Below, in pieces: positions 1-7,128 of a stretch of 23,095 nucleotides of DNA. Position numbers and translations under genes: made by a program. Origin of the DNA: an uncultured Oscillospiraceae bacterium. Its GTDB lineage: Bacteria > Bacillota > Clostridia > Oscillospirales > Oscillospiraceae. Numbering within the stretch: the first letter of the stretch is position 1; each line of letters opens with the position of its first letter. Below the pieces are notes generated by a model. It ran no database searches, was not told the origin of the DNA, and was given only the letters and a program-made list of their open reading frames with translations. The DNA lies in the NCBI GenBank assembly GCA_910588635.1, contig CAJUPW010000006.1, positions 1 through 23,095 of the forward strand. The letters are read 5' to 3'.

Positions 1-468
1 GCTGAACTCTGTGACATCGGTGACCCACTTCTGGTTTGGTTTTTCAGCATGGAAGTCCCGTTTGAGCAGGTTCGGCGCAATTTTCCCGGTTTCTCCCTTG
101 TAAGAGCGATATTTTTTCATCCGAACACGACAAACCAGCCCCAACTCTTTCATCAAGCGGCGAACGGTTTTGTGGTTCAAATGGATGCCACGCCTATCCA
201 GCTCTATTGTAATCCGCCGGTAGCCGTATCGTCCCTCGTTTTCGTGGTATATGGCTGTAATTTCTGCCTGTTCCATTTCGTACTTATCTGGACCATTCAT
301 TTGTTTCAAATGATAGTAGAATGTTGCCCGGGGCAGTTGAGCGATTGAAAGTAGAATTTCCAGCTTGTGTTTTTGCCTCAGTTCTTGAACTGCCTGCGTT
401 TTTTGCGCTGGCGTCGCTCGTCTTCCAAAACCAAGGCTTGTCAAAGACGTTTTGGCATAATAAATCAC
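1..468 (-). CDS. IS3-family transposase OrfB, partial (runs off left edge)
   Basis: The visible part is the N-terminal third of OrfB. It has the HTH_21-type region (AQLPRATFYYHLKQ), the hallmark GRYGYRRI segment, HKTVRRLMKELGL, and KYRSYKGETGKIAPNLL. It ends in the start of the rve/DDE integrase core (QKWVTDVTEF), which contains the first catalytic aspartate. The second D and the E would lie left of base 1. The frame is open to a GTG at 468. In an intact element OrfB is made by a -1 frameshift from orfA, so its true start is uncertain. There is no frameshift or stop inside the visible orfB. Family assignment is secure; whether the whole protein is intact cannot be seen. Confidence 0.85.
   Translation of the reverse strand, partial: MIYYAKTSLTSLGFGRRATPAQKTQAVQELRQKHKLEILLSIAQLPRATFYYHLKQMNGPDKYEMEQAEITAIYHENEGRYGYRRITIELDRRGIHLNHKTVRRLMKELGLVCRVRMKKYRSYKGETGKIAPNLLKRDFHAEKPNQKWVTDVTEFS
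378..458 (-). pseudogene. IS3 orfA remnant (internal deletion)
   Basis: An ATG at 458, about 60 nt inside the terminal repeat, opens MPKRL followed at once by TGA. The same frame then resumes as QALVLEDERRQRKKRRQFKN and stops. The lysine/arginine-rich end resembles the C-terminus of IS150-type OrfA, and it overlaps the start of orfB as expected. The roughly 100-170 codons normally between start and tail are absent. The simplest reading is an internal deletion joining the first few codons to the last twenty. Confidence 0.6.
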
Positions 469-491
469 CCCACTAGTTAGTAGTATACCAT

Positions 492-518
492 ACTGTCTAA
501 CAAATGGGGTGCAGTTCA
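492..518 (-). repeat. Terminal inverted repeat of the IS3-family element
   Basis: The minus strand reads TGAACTGCACCCCATTTGTT then AGACAGT. It closely resembles IS150-group ends (TG outermost, then a run with ACTGCACCC and TTGTT) and has the correct orientation relative to orfB. The partner repeat is outside the window. Confidence 0.7.
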
Positions 519-544
519 TTACGTAAGGTGCGGCGTTTCTTTAT

Positions 545-1867
545 TTATTTGAAGTTTTCATCCGCGTACCTCGCCAGTTCCTCACGGAAATCGGGATGCG
601 CGATAGAGATCATGGCCTCTGCACGCTCACGCAGAGTCAGGCCGGAGAGCTTTGCGACGCCATACTCGGTGGCTGCATATTGAATCATGCTGCGAGGCGC
701 GGAAACGCTGCTGCCTCCCGGGATGAAGGGCACAATATTGGACTTGAGCGTGCCGTCCTTTTTCTCGTGGGTGGATGCCAGACAGATAAAGCCCTTTCCC
801 CCCTGAGAACGGAAAGCGCCCTCTAAAAAGTCCAGCTGTCCGCCGGTCCCGGAGAGCTGACGGCTGCCTGCGGATTCCGCGTTCTCCTGGCCCATAAGGT
901 CAAGCTCCACACCGCCGTTGATACTGATGACGTTTTTCATCCGGCCGATCCGTTCCGGGGCGTGGACGTAGTCCACATCACTGGGACGGAAAATACCGGG
1001 GTTCTCACGAATCCAATCATAAAGCTCTTCAGACCCCATTGCCAGGTTCCAGGTGGACAGGCCCTTGTCGATCTCCTTCCGCTGGTTGGTCAGTTTACCC
1101 GCGCGATAGAGGGTCAGAAAGGCGTCGCTGATGGTTCCGGTGTGACAGCCCAGATCCTTGAGATCGGAATTTGCAATCATCTGGGCGGCTGTAAAGGGAA
1201 CGCCGCCGACACCCAGGGACAGGACCGCGCCGTCCGGAATCTCACTGACCACATGTTTGGCAATTTGGATATCCACAGGGGAAGGCGCCCTGTAAGTACG
1301 GGTGGGCAGAGGTTCGTGCTCCCCCTCCACAACAAAGTCCGCCTCGCTGATATGGACGCGATGAGAGCCCTCAAAGCCCTGTAGGGCGGGCAGGTGTTCG
1401 TTGATCTCGAACACAATGGTACGCGCCTGCTCGATAATGGTGCGCCATGCGTAGTTGGAGATACCCAGCCCGCAATATCCTTTGTCATCCGGAACAGAGA
1501 CAGGCACAAAGGCTGCGTCAACGCGAATATGGTTTCGGTAGAGCTCAGGCAGATAGCGGAGGATCGTCGGAATAAACTTCACAAGACCCCGCTTTTGCAG
1601 CTTGCGCTCATAGTCGCCGATATGCCAGCTGTAATAGGAGAAGGACTCCTGCTCGGGGTCGCGCTCGACCACTTCAATGCGGGGGCGGATCACGAGACCG
1701 CCGCGGATATGAACATCCTTCAGCTCGCCCTTCCGCGCCGCCAGAGCCGCGTCCATCAATTCCGGAAAGCCGGCGCCAAAGCCGTAGTCCACCCAATCAC
1801 CTGAGCGGACCGCCTGCTTTGCAGCCGCCTCCGGCGTTACAAATCTACTTCTGTAATTTTCCAGCAT
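545..1867 (-). CDS. Acetyl-CoA hydrolase/CoA-transferase family protein (butyryl-/4-hydroxybutyryl-CoA transferase-like), catalytic Glu replaced by Gly
   Basis: A 440-residue member of the family I CoA-transferases typified by 4-hydroxybutyrate and butyryl-CoA:acetate CoA-transferases, which move CoA between carboxylic acids through a glutamyl-CoA intermediate. Visible family features are the glycine-rich LSLGVGGVP, SINGGVELDLMGQ, and GTGGQLDFLEGA near the CoA site. Length is normal. I chose the ATG at 1867 because GGGGGA lies 7 nt upstream; a longer reading from a TTG at 1909 overlaps the preceding gene and has no clear site. Oddity: the H/Y-T-E segment carrying the catalytic glutamate in this family reads HTG here, with codon GGA (1136-1138, residue 244) one transition from GAA. 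It is last in the ten-gene cluster, 22 nt after the TauE gene. It may be inactive, altered in reaction, or recently mutated. Confidence 0.85.
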   Translation of the reverse strand: MLENYRSRFVTPEAAAKQAVRSGDWVDYGFGAGFPELMDAALAARKGELKDVHIRGGLVIRPRIEVVERDPEQESFSYYSWHIGDYERKLQKRGLVKFIPTILRYLPELYRNHIRVDAAFVPVSVPDDKGYCGLGISNYAWRTIIEQARTIVFEINEHLPALQGFEGSHRVHISEADFVVEGEHEPLPTRTYRAPSPVDIQIAKHVVSEIPDGAVLSLGVGGVPFTAAQMIANSDLKDLGCHTGTISDAFLTLYRAGKLTNQRKEIDKGLSTWNLAMGSEELYDWIRENPGIFRPSDVDYVHAPERIGRMKNVISINGGVELDLMGQENAESAGSRQLSGTGGQLDFLEGAFRSQGGKGFICLASTHEKKDGTLKSNIVPFIPGGSSVSAPRSMIQYAATEYGVAKLSGLTLRERAEAMISIAHPDFREELARYADENFK

Positions 1868-1889
1868 AAAGAGTCCCCCATCTTCGGTC

Positions 1890-2627
1890 TTATAGGAACA
1901 AATAGGCAAGCTGCTTTATCAGTGTTTCGATACCGGAAACACCCACAAGAATGTAAATAAAAAGATTGATTTTTGCCGCGTCCAGTTTTCCGGCGATTTT
2001 ACTGCCGAAAAATTGTCCAAGCAGGATGCCGGCAAAACCGACAGCCGTTGGGAGAATCAGGTCGGCCGTATAGATTCCGCGGAGCGCGCGGGTCAGGAGT
2101 GAGACGACATTATTGATGGCCAAGAGGGTCTGCAGATTGCCTATATAGACATTTCTGTCCCTACTGATGGCCAGGAAGTAAAGGGCCATCGCGGTGGCGC
2201 CGATAGAAAACAATCCGGATAAAGCCCCGGCGAGCAGACCAAAGCAAACGGCGGAGGCGGCGGTAGGCTTGACCTTGATATTCTTCTGAAAAAAGATGAA
2301 GTAAATGGACAGGGCGATTAAAAAGACGCCGAAGGCCGCACCCAGAAGATGCAGATCGATATCGCTGACGACCCAAATGATGCTGACGGACATGGCCATA
2401 AAGCAGACACAGGGCAGCCATACACGCTTATAATCCGTATATTTCCGGTAATGGACCGCAAGGATGATCGTCATGCCGGTGCAGATGGCTGCGTTAATTG
2501 CCGGGGAGATCAGCATATTAAAGAAATGGGGCAGGATCAGCATCAGGATGATGCCGGCGCCAAAACCCGCAATATTCTGGATCACGCCTGCCACGACTGC
2601 GGAAAGTCCGATAATAAGGTATTCCAT
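1890..2627 (-). CDS. TauE/SafE family membrane permease
   Basis: A 245-residue, very hydrophobic protein with about seven to eight membrane segments and no signal peptide. The N-terminal half has the family's glycine-rich first helix (VVAGVIQNIAGFGAGIILM). The second repeat starts with LLAGALSGLFSIGATAMALY, the usual duplicated arrangement of TauE/SafE (old DUF81) proteins. Members move organic anions such as sulfonates, sulfoacetate or carboxylates, often as exporters. Start at 2627 is supported by GGAG 8-9 nt upstream. The gene lies between hbd and the CoA-transferase, so it may export a product or surplus acid of the same pathway, in the opposite direction to TctABC. Substrate cannot be read from sequence. 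Confidence 0.85.
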   Translation of the reverse strand: MEYLIIGLSAVVAGVIQNIAGFGAGIILMLILPHFFNMLISPAINAAICTGMTIILAVHYRKYTDYKRVWLPCVCFMAMSVSIIWVVSDIDLHLLGAAFGVFLIALSIYFIFFQKNIKVKPTAASAVCFGLLAGALSGLFSIGATAMALYFLAISRDRNVYIGNLQTLLAINNVVSLLTRALRGIYTADLILPTAVGFAGILLGQFFGSKIAGKLDAAKINLFIYILVGVSGIETLIKQLAYLFL

Positions 2628-2687
2628 AATTGCTCTCCAAACACGGCCCGCCCGGAGGCGCCGGCCACTTCAGATCAGTTTATTTCA

Positions 2688-2737
2688 CCATAAGAAAATG
2701 GGAGGCAGCTGACTTGTCACAGAGCAGGTACCTCCCA
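2688..2737 (-). terminator. Possible terminator or attenuator between hbd and the TauE gene
   Basis: Inverted repeat TGGGAGG (2699-2705) with CCTCCCA (2731-2737). On the minus strand it is followed by TTTTCTTATGG. The loop is long (25 nt) but can form a short inner GCT/AGC pairing. It lies in the only long gap (166 nt, 2628-2793) within the cluster. The U-run is short, so partial read-through is likely. I see no convincing new promoter for the two downstream genes. Confidence 0.4.
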
Positions 2738-2793
2738 TAATCATGTATGACGGTATATCTGCTTCAAAGCATATACACGCGGCTGAAGGGGTT

Positions 2794-3651
2794 TTATTCG
2801 TAATCGTAGAAGCCGTGCTTGGCCTTTTTGCCCAGCTTGCCCTGCTTGTACAGATTCTCAATCATATCATAGCCATAGGATTTCACGCCGGTCTCTTCAT
2901 ATCTGCGTTTGAGAACGTTGTAACGGACATCCAAACCGTTCATATCGTCGATCTTGAAGGGCCCCATCGGGTGGCCGAGGCCCAATTCAACGGCGGTGTC
3001 CAGATCTTCAATGGAGCAAACGCCCTCACTGACCAGGCGATATGCCTCTTCCTTAATTGCTTTGAGCACATTGTTGACAATAAAGCCGTCCTCCTCTTTT
3101 CTGACGAAAACAGGCGTTTTGCCGACCTCACGTCCAAAGGCCATGAGACGGTCTACCGTTTCCTGAGAAGTATGTTCGCCCTTCACAACCTCCACCAGCT
3201 TCATAACCAGGGCCGGCATGAAATAGTGGAGATTTGCCAGCCGCTCAGGGCGCTGGACGACATCCTTGAAGGTGGAGGAAACCATGTAGCTGGAGTTAGT
3301 GGCGATGATTGCGGTCGTAGGGGCGAACTGACTGACCTTGCTCAGCACATCCAGTTTGGCCTGCTTGTCCTCAATGATGGCTTCGATGACAATGTCAGCG
3401 TCCCTACAGGCGGCCTCAAGATCGTCGGTAACAGAGAAACGGCTCTTGACGCCCTCAACCTGCTCCTGGGTCATACGGCCCTTTGCGATGCGCCCGGCGA
3501 GATATTCTTCCTCCCAAACCAGGAGATTCTCCCGCGCAGCGGGAACAGTCTCGCAAACAACGGCTTGATAATGATGAATGGCGGAATTAAGGGCAATCTG
3601 CCTTCCCATCGCGCCGCCGCCAACAACGGCGCACTTTTTCAGTTCACTCAT
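2794..3651 (-). CDS. hbd: 3-hydroxyacyl-CoA (3-hydroxybutyryl-CoA) dehydrogenase
   Basis: A 285-residue protein of the usual length for clostridial 3-hydroxybutyryl-CoA dehydrogenase, which interconverts (S)-3-hydroxyacyl-CoA and 3-ketoacyl-CoA with NAD(P). The Rossmann motif GGGAMG is at residues 11-16 and TNSS at 118-121. The catalytic pair is H142 in LHYFMP and E154 in KLVEVV, 12 residues apart as in the family. The C-terminal domain has GHPMGPFKIDDMNGLD. The usual HFFNP is here HYFMP, a small departure. Start at 3651 has AGAGGG 9 nt upstream. An upstream in-frame ATG at 3672 overlaps the previous stop as ATGA and would add seven residues. It sits in the cluster after the racemase homologue and would oxidise the CoA ester before the thiolase acts. 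Confidence 0.92.
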   Translation of the reverse strand: MSELKKCAVVGGGAMGRQIALNSAIHHYQAVVCETVPAARENLLVWEEEYLAGRIAKGRMTQEQVEGVKSRFSVTDDLEAACRDADIVIEAIIEDKQAKLDVLSKVSQFAPTTAIIATNSSYMVSSTFKDVVQRPERLANLHYFMPALVMKLVEVVKGEHTSQETVDRLMAFGREVGKTPVFVRKEEDGFIVNNVLKAIKEEAYRLVSEGVCSIEDLDTAVELGLGHPMGPFKIDDMNGLDVRYNVLKRRYEETGVKSYGYDMIENLYKQGKLGKKAKHGFYDYE

Positions 3652-3668
3652 AGTGGTGATCCCTCTTG

Positions 3669-4934
3669 TCATAATTTATTTTCGCAGCGCCACATTCCCA
3701 GCGCCGCATTGGAAACAAAATATATTTCTTCGCCGCCGGCCAGCGTATGCCAGCCGTTTTTCCAGTTCTCACAGGGATATAGCCTTATCGCCTCTTCGAC
3801 CGTCAAATAGTGGAAGCCTGCATGTTCCACTTCCTCCCGCGAGAGCTTGTCGGTACAGTAGGTGACCTGAATTCCATCCGGGCAGCCGTGGATCAAATGG
3901 CCCGTAATAGACAAATTATCCTGCAGCACTTTCTCTGTTTTGCGCAGAGCAAGCGCTTTTTCCCTGGATAAGTAGCCATACTTACGGATAATGGCATCCG
4001 CAATGTCATTTTCACCGAACATGTGGACGCCCGGCGCGATAATAACGATCTCCCCGCCCTGTTCAACAGCAAGCTCTGTTCGGTAGATCGCTTTGTTGGT
4101 CACCCAGGTGCTGTGATAGCTGTTGGGGTCCATCCAAACCACACACTTATGGATGGGGCGCTCCACGACGTTGAAATTGACGCGCCGGCTCAGGGCGGCG
4201 GCTTCTTCGTAGGGCTTGCGCCCTTCCCCCACAAAAACGCCCTTATAGCAATCCTGACCGTCGATCTGCTCCATAACGGTTTGGACGAAAATAAGGGGGA
4301 GATCCGCCATCAAATGCTCCTGCACATAGTCAAAGAGATTGCGCACCGGATTTCGATCGGTGCCCAGCAAGCGTTCCAGCCCATAAAATACGCCGAGGAA
4401 ATGGCTGACATTAATCATCTCGCCGCCGCCGCAGCCGACCACAATATTTTTGGTGTAATTGGCCATGCCGGCAATCTCGTGGGGGATCACCTGTCCGATG
4501 GACAAAATCGCGTCATAATCCGGATTCAGCAGCTCCCGGTTAATGGACACGGGCACACTGCGGTCAAACAGGCCCTCGGAAAGCCGGAACATAACCTGTG
4601 CGGGAACGCTGCCGATCTCCGTAATGGACGTTCGGAAATCGTGGGTCAGATAGGAGTCCATCGGAATGCTCTCGCCAAACATCTGACGCAGCTCGTCCGC
4701 CGTCATTGGAACATGCGTACCGAGTGCGGGCAGTACCTTGACCGTACAGCCGCGCTTTGTCAGCTCTTCGTAATAGAGCGCTGTGATTCGGCCCGCGCCG
4801 GAATGAGAACGGGTAATATCAGGGGGAATCAATAATACGCTTTGCCACTGGTGAGCGGCTATGTGTCTGCGGAGAAGACAGGCCACTTGTTCCCATGGAA
4901 TGGCATGCTCCTCATTTTGAAGAAAATCGTACAT
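3669..4934 (-). CDS. LarA-type (lactate racemase domain) nickel-pincer 2-hydroxyacid racemase/epimerase homologue
   Basis: A 421-residue protein matching the lactate racemase (DUF2088) family, which racemises or epimerises 2-hydroxyacids by hydride transfer using a nickel-pincer nucleotide bound to a lysine. Seen here: PPDITR (residues 37-42, D39 and R42), GTHVPMTADEL with H74, and H152, K162 and H178. The spacing H-10-K-16-H is exactly that of H174, K184 and H200 in Lactobacillus LarA, so cofactor attachment and nickel binding appear intact. Start at 4934 has AGAAAGG 9 nt upstream; a longer reading from a TTG at 4970 would translate a hairpin. The cofactor genes larB, larC and larE are not in the window. 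The substrate is unknown: the family includes lactate, malate, aryl-lactate and sugar-acid enzymes. Confidence 0.85.
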   Translation of the reverse strand: MYDFLQNEEHAIPWEQVACLLRRHIAAHQWQSVLLIPPDITRSHSGAGRITALYYEELTKRGCTVKVLPALGTHVPMTADELRQMFGESIPMDSYLTHDFRTSITEIGSVPAQVMFRLSEGLFDRSVPVSINRELLNPDYDAILSIGQVIPHEIAGMANYTKNIVVGCGGGEMINVSHFLGVFYGLERLLGTDRNPVRNLFDYVQEHLMADLPLIFVQTVMEQIDGQDCYKGVFVGEGRKPYEEAAALSRRVNFNVVERPIHKCVVWMDPNSYHSTWVTNKAIYRTELAVEQGGEIVIIAPGVHMFGENDIADAIIRKYGYLSREKALALRKTEKVLQDNLSITGHLIHGCPDGIQVTYCTDKLSREEVEHAGFHYLTVEEAIRLYPCENWKNGWHTLAGGEEIYFVSNAALGMWRCENKL

Positions 4935-4950
4935 GTACCGGGCCCTTTCT

Positions 4951-4987
4951 CCGACTGCCTGTCCGGCCAAGCGGCGCAGGCAGTCGG
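4951..4987 (-). other. Strong hairpin between tctA and the racemase gene
   Basis: A perfect 10-bp inverted repeat: CCGACTGCCT at 4951-4960 and AGGCAGTCGG at 4978-4987, with a 17-nt loop. No U-run follows on either strand, so it is not a standard terminator. On the minus strand its 3' arm ends directly before AGAAAGG, the ribosome binding site of the racemase gene. It could be an mRNA stability or processing element, or it could limit translation of the downstream gene. Confidence 0.6.
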
Positions 4988-5000
4988 AAATTATGTTGGT

Positions 5001-6497
5001 TTAATCCGTAACCTTTTTGCCCTTGACCTCGCTGACCGCGCTGTAAACCAGCATGACCACAGTGATTACAAGGATCGCAATGGCGATGGGCCGGCCCGAG
5101 AACATGGCAATCAGGCTGCCGCGCTTTGCCACGAGACCGCGGCGAAGATTACTCTCAATCGTACCGCCCAGGATCAGAGCGAGCAGAGCGGGCGCAGAGG
5201 GCATGCTCAGTTTTCTCATCACAAAAGCCACAGCGCCGACGACGAGCATCACAACCAGCTCGTAGCGGCGGGTGCTGGAGGCGTAAGTGCCAATGCAGCA
5301 AAGCGCCAGGACGATGGGCTGCAGGCTGGAAGACGGAATGTCAGTCACCCGGCTGAACAAAGGCAGACCGAGGCGGCCCAGCATCAGCATGAAAACGTTG
5401 CAGACAATGAGTAACGCGAAAATACCGTAAATGGTATTACCGTCGGTCTCGAACAGCAGCGGGCCGGGGGTGAGGCCCTGAATCATCAGCGCACCCATCA
5501 GAACCGCAGTAACTGCGTCGCCGGGGATGCCCAGAGTCAGCAAGGGAATCAGCGTGGCGCCGGTCACGCCGTTGTTGCCGGCCTCGGAGGCGGCGATGCC
5601 TTCCAGGGTACCCTTACCAAACTCCTCTTTGTGCCTGGACTGCTTCTGCGCGGTGTTGTAGCTCAAGAAGGAGGCGATACCGCCGCCGGTGCCGGGAACA
5701 GCGCCAATAAAGCAGCCAATCAGAGAAGATTCGATCATGATCTTCCAGTGGCACACAAATTCCTTCCACTTGATATGCTCACCGCGAATCTGCTGCTGTT
5801 CCAGTTCCACGGGCTTATAGACGTTTTCACCCTGGACCAGAATCTCTCCGACCGCGAAAAGGGCGATCAGGGCGGGAATCGTGGCGATACCGCTCTGCAT
5901 CGAGGCGGTGCCAAAGGTCAACCGGGTAGCGCCGTTGATGGGGTCCAGGCCGATCATCGCCAGAGTTAAGCCAAAGCAGGCGGAGATCAGACCCTTTACC
6001 ATATTGCCGGCGGCGAGAGAGGCCACAATGGAGATGCCGAACAGCCCCAGCGCAAAATATTCCGCGGGACCAAACTTCATTGCGAAGGACGCCATGATGG
6101 GAGAGATGAAGATCAGGCAGATGCAGGAGATAATGCCGCCCAGGAAGGAGGCGTACAGGGCCATCTCAAGCGCCTTCAGCGCCTGCCCCTTTTTGGACAG
6201 GGGATATCCTTCAATGGCTGTGGCCGCCGCGCTTGGAGTTCCGGGGGTATTAATCAGAATTGCGGTAATGGAGCCGCCGTAGGTTCCGCCGCAATAAATC
6301 CCCAGCAGGAAAGCAAACGCGGGGATCGTATCCATATAGAATGTGAGGGGAAGAAAGATGGAAACGCCGGTGGTGGCGGTCAGACCCGGCAAAGCGCCGA
6401 TCACAATGCCGAGGAACACGCCGAACGCCGCCATCAGGTAGCAATCCACGTTTGCGGAAAAAGCGAAGCCTTGAATCAAATTTTGTACTGCGTCCAT
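5001..6497 (-). CDS. tctA: Tripartite tricarboxylate transporter, large membrane subunit TctA
   Basis: A 498-residue protein, normal for TctA, with about 11-12 membrane helices. Diagnostic segments are GIVIGALPGLTATTGVSIFL near residue 35, GGTYGGSITAILINTPGTP near residue 72, and a second-half counterpart GAVPGTGGGIASFLSYNTAQ followed by LTLGIPGDAVTAVLMGALMI. TctA is the main channel subunit of the TTT family, which takes up di/tricarboxylates or other organic acids with Na+ or H+, fed by a periplasmic or lipid-anchored TctC receptor. Start at 6497 has AGGGGG about 10 nt upstream. The gene follows tctB by 13 nt. Confidence 0.95.
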   Translation of the reverse strand: MDAVQNLIQGFAFSANVDCYLMAAFGVFLGIVIGALPGLTATTGVSIFLPLTFYMDTIPAFAFLLGIYCGGTYGGSITAILINTPGTPSAAATAIEGYPLSKKGQALKALEMALYASFLGGIISCICLIFISPIMASFAMKFGPAEYFALGLFGISIVASLAAGNMVKGLISACFGLTLAMIGLDPINGATRLTFGTASMQSGIATIPALIALFAVGEILVQGENVYKPVELEQQQIRGEHIKWKEFVCHWKIMIESSLIGCFIGAVPGTGGGIASFLSYNTAQKQSRHKEEFGKGTLEGIAASEAGNNGVTGATLIPLLTLGIPGDAVTAVLMGALMIQGLTPGPLLFETDGNTIYGIFALLIVCNVFMLMLGRLGLPLFSRVTDIPSSSLQPIVLALCCIGTYASSTRRYELVVMLVVGAVAFVMRKLSMPSAPALLALILGGTIESNLRRGLVAKRGSLIAMFSGRPIAIAILVITVVMLVYSAVSEVKGKKVTD

Positions 6498-6510
6498 TAT
6501 TCAAGCCCCC

Positions 6511-7029
6511 TTAATAGAATAAGAATTCAACGATGCCCATGGGAATAGGCAGCTTGAGATAGTTATAGAAAAACAGAATGGATGCGGCGGTGAATATGAT
6601 GGAAAGGATCAGGCCCTTCCACCAGGTTTTTCCGCCGGACAACCAATACATGACATACATCATAATCAGATTGGAAACAGGATAGCCCAGGGATTTCATT
6701 GTGGCGACAAAAAAGATAATGTCCAAAAAGATTGCGATACTGATGAGATGAAAATCTACGGTTTCTTCCTTTTCCTCATGAAGCTTGGCAGCCTTTATAC
6801 CGCGCAGAACAAGAATGGCTCCCAGGAGAATAGCGACTCCAAACACAAAACACGGGAACGTGCGGGGGGTGATACCATAAGAGTTTCCATACCCGGTGGT
6901 GATATACTTCTGCACGCCGACGGTAATCATGAAGAGGTTAATCAGGATTACGGCGACGCCAAGTAAAACGTCCGCTACGCTTTTTCGGACCATTACATGT
7001 CGATCCAATAGTTTGACGATTCTGTTCAT
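6511..7029 (-). CDS. tctB: Tripartite tricarboxylate transporter, small membrane subunit TctB
   Basis: A 172-residue protein with four predicted membrane helices: around residues 18-40 (VADVLLGVAVILINLFMITV), 58-76, 95-118 and 137-155. This is the TctB/DUF1468 topology, including the ITPRTFPCF stretch between helices 1 and 2. TctB partners TctA in the membrane complex. I start it at 7029 because GGAGGT lies 7 nt upstream; the longer open frame to 7101 begins inside the intergenic hairpin and adds a non-hydrophobic, arginine-rich leader. Sequence conservation in TctB is low, so the call rests on topology plus position between tctC and tctA. Confidence 0.88.
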   Translation of the reverse strand: MNRIVKLLDRHVMVRKSVADVLLGVAVILINLFMITVGVQKYITTGYGNSYGITPRTFPCFVFGVAILLGAILVLRGIKAAKLHEEKEETVDFHLISIAIFLDIIFFVATMKSLGYPVSNLIMMYVMYWLSGGKTWWKGLILSIIFTAASILFFYNYLKLPIPMGIVEFLFY

Positions 7030-7060
7030 CAGAGCACCTCCGACAGAAAGGATAGAGGTA

Positions 7061-7081
7061 CGGGCGGCAGGCCGCCGCCCG
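7061..7081 (-). other. GC-rich hairpin between tctC and tctB
   Basis: CGGGCGGC (7061-7068) pairs with GCCGCCCG (7074-7081) over a 5-nt loop. On the minus strand it is followed by TACCTCTATCCTTTCT, pyrimidine-rich but not a clean U-run. Stem-loops in this position, just after a binding-protein gene and before the membrane subunits, commonly protect the upstream mRNA and lower downstream expression. Confidence 0.55.
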
Positions 7082-7128
7082 CACCATTGGTTACAGCTCA
7101 AGTATTATTTGCTCATTTGAAAATTGGA

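Larger units (their letters stand above)
1..518 (-). mobile_element. Defective IS3-family (IS150-like) insertion sequence, left end; other end outside window
   Basis: Read on the minus strand, the element begins at 518 with a terminal repeat starting TGAACTGCACCCCATTTGTT, of the kind that bounds IS150-group IS3 elements. About 60 nt later comes a short orfA start, then an orfA tail, then an orfB frame that stays open to the window edge. Most of orfA, the helix-turn-helix subunit needed to make the OrfAB transposase, is missing, so the copy is unlikely to move by itself. The opposite terminal repeat and any target-site duplication lie outside the window. The outer end is only 26 nt past the stop codon of the CoA-transferase gene. 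Confidence 0.85.

Noticed and set aside
49..348. A 99-codon open frame on the plus strand
   Set aside because: Antisense to IS3 orfB, whose minus-strand reading is unmistakable.
2743..3810. A 355-codon open frame on the plus strand
   Set aside because: Antisense to hbd, which has complete motifs and a ribosome binding site. No family resemblance in this frame.
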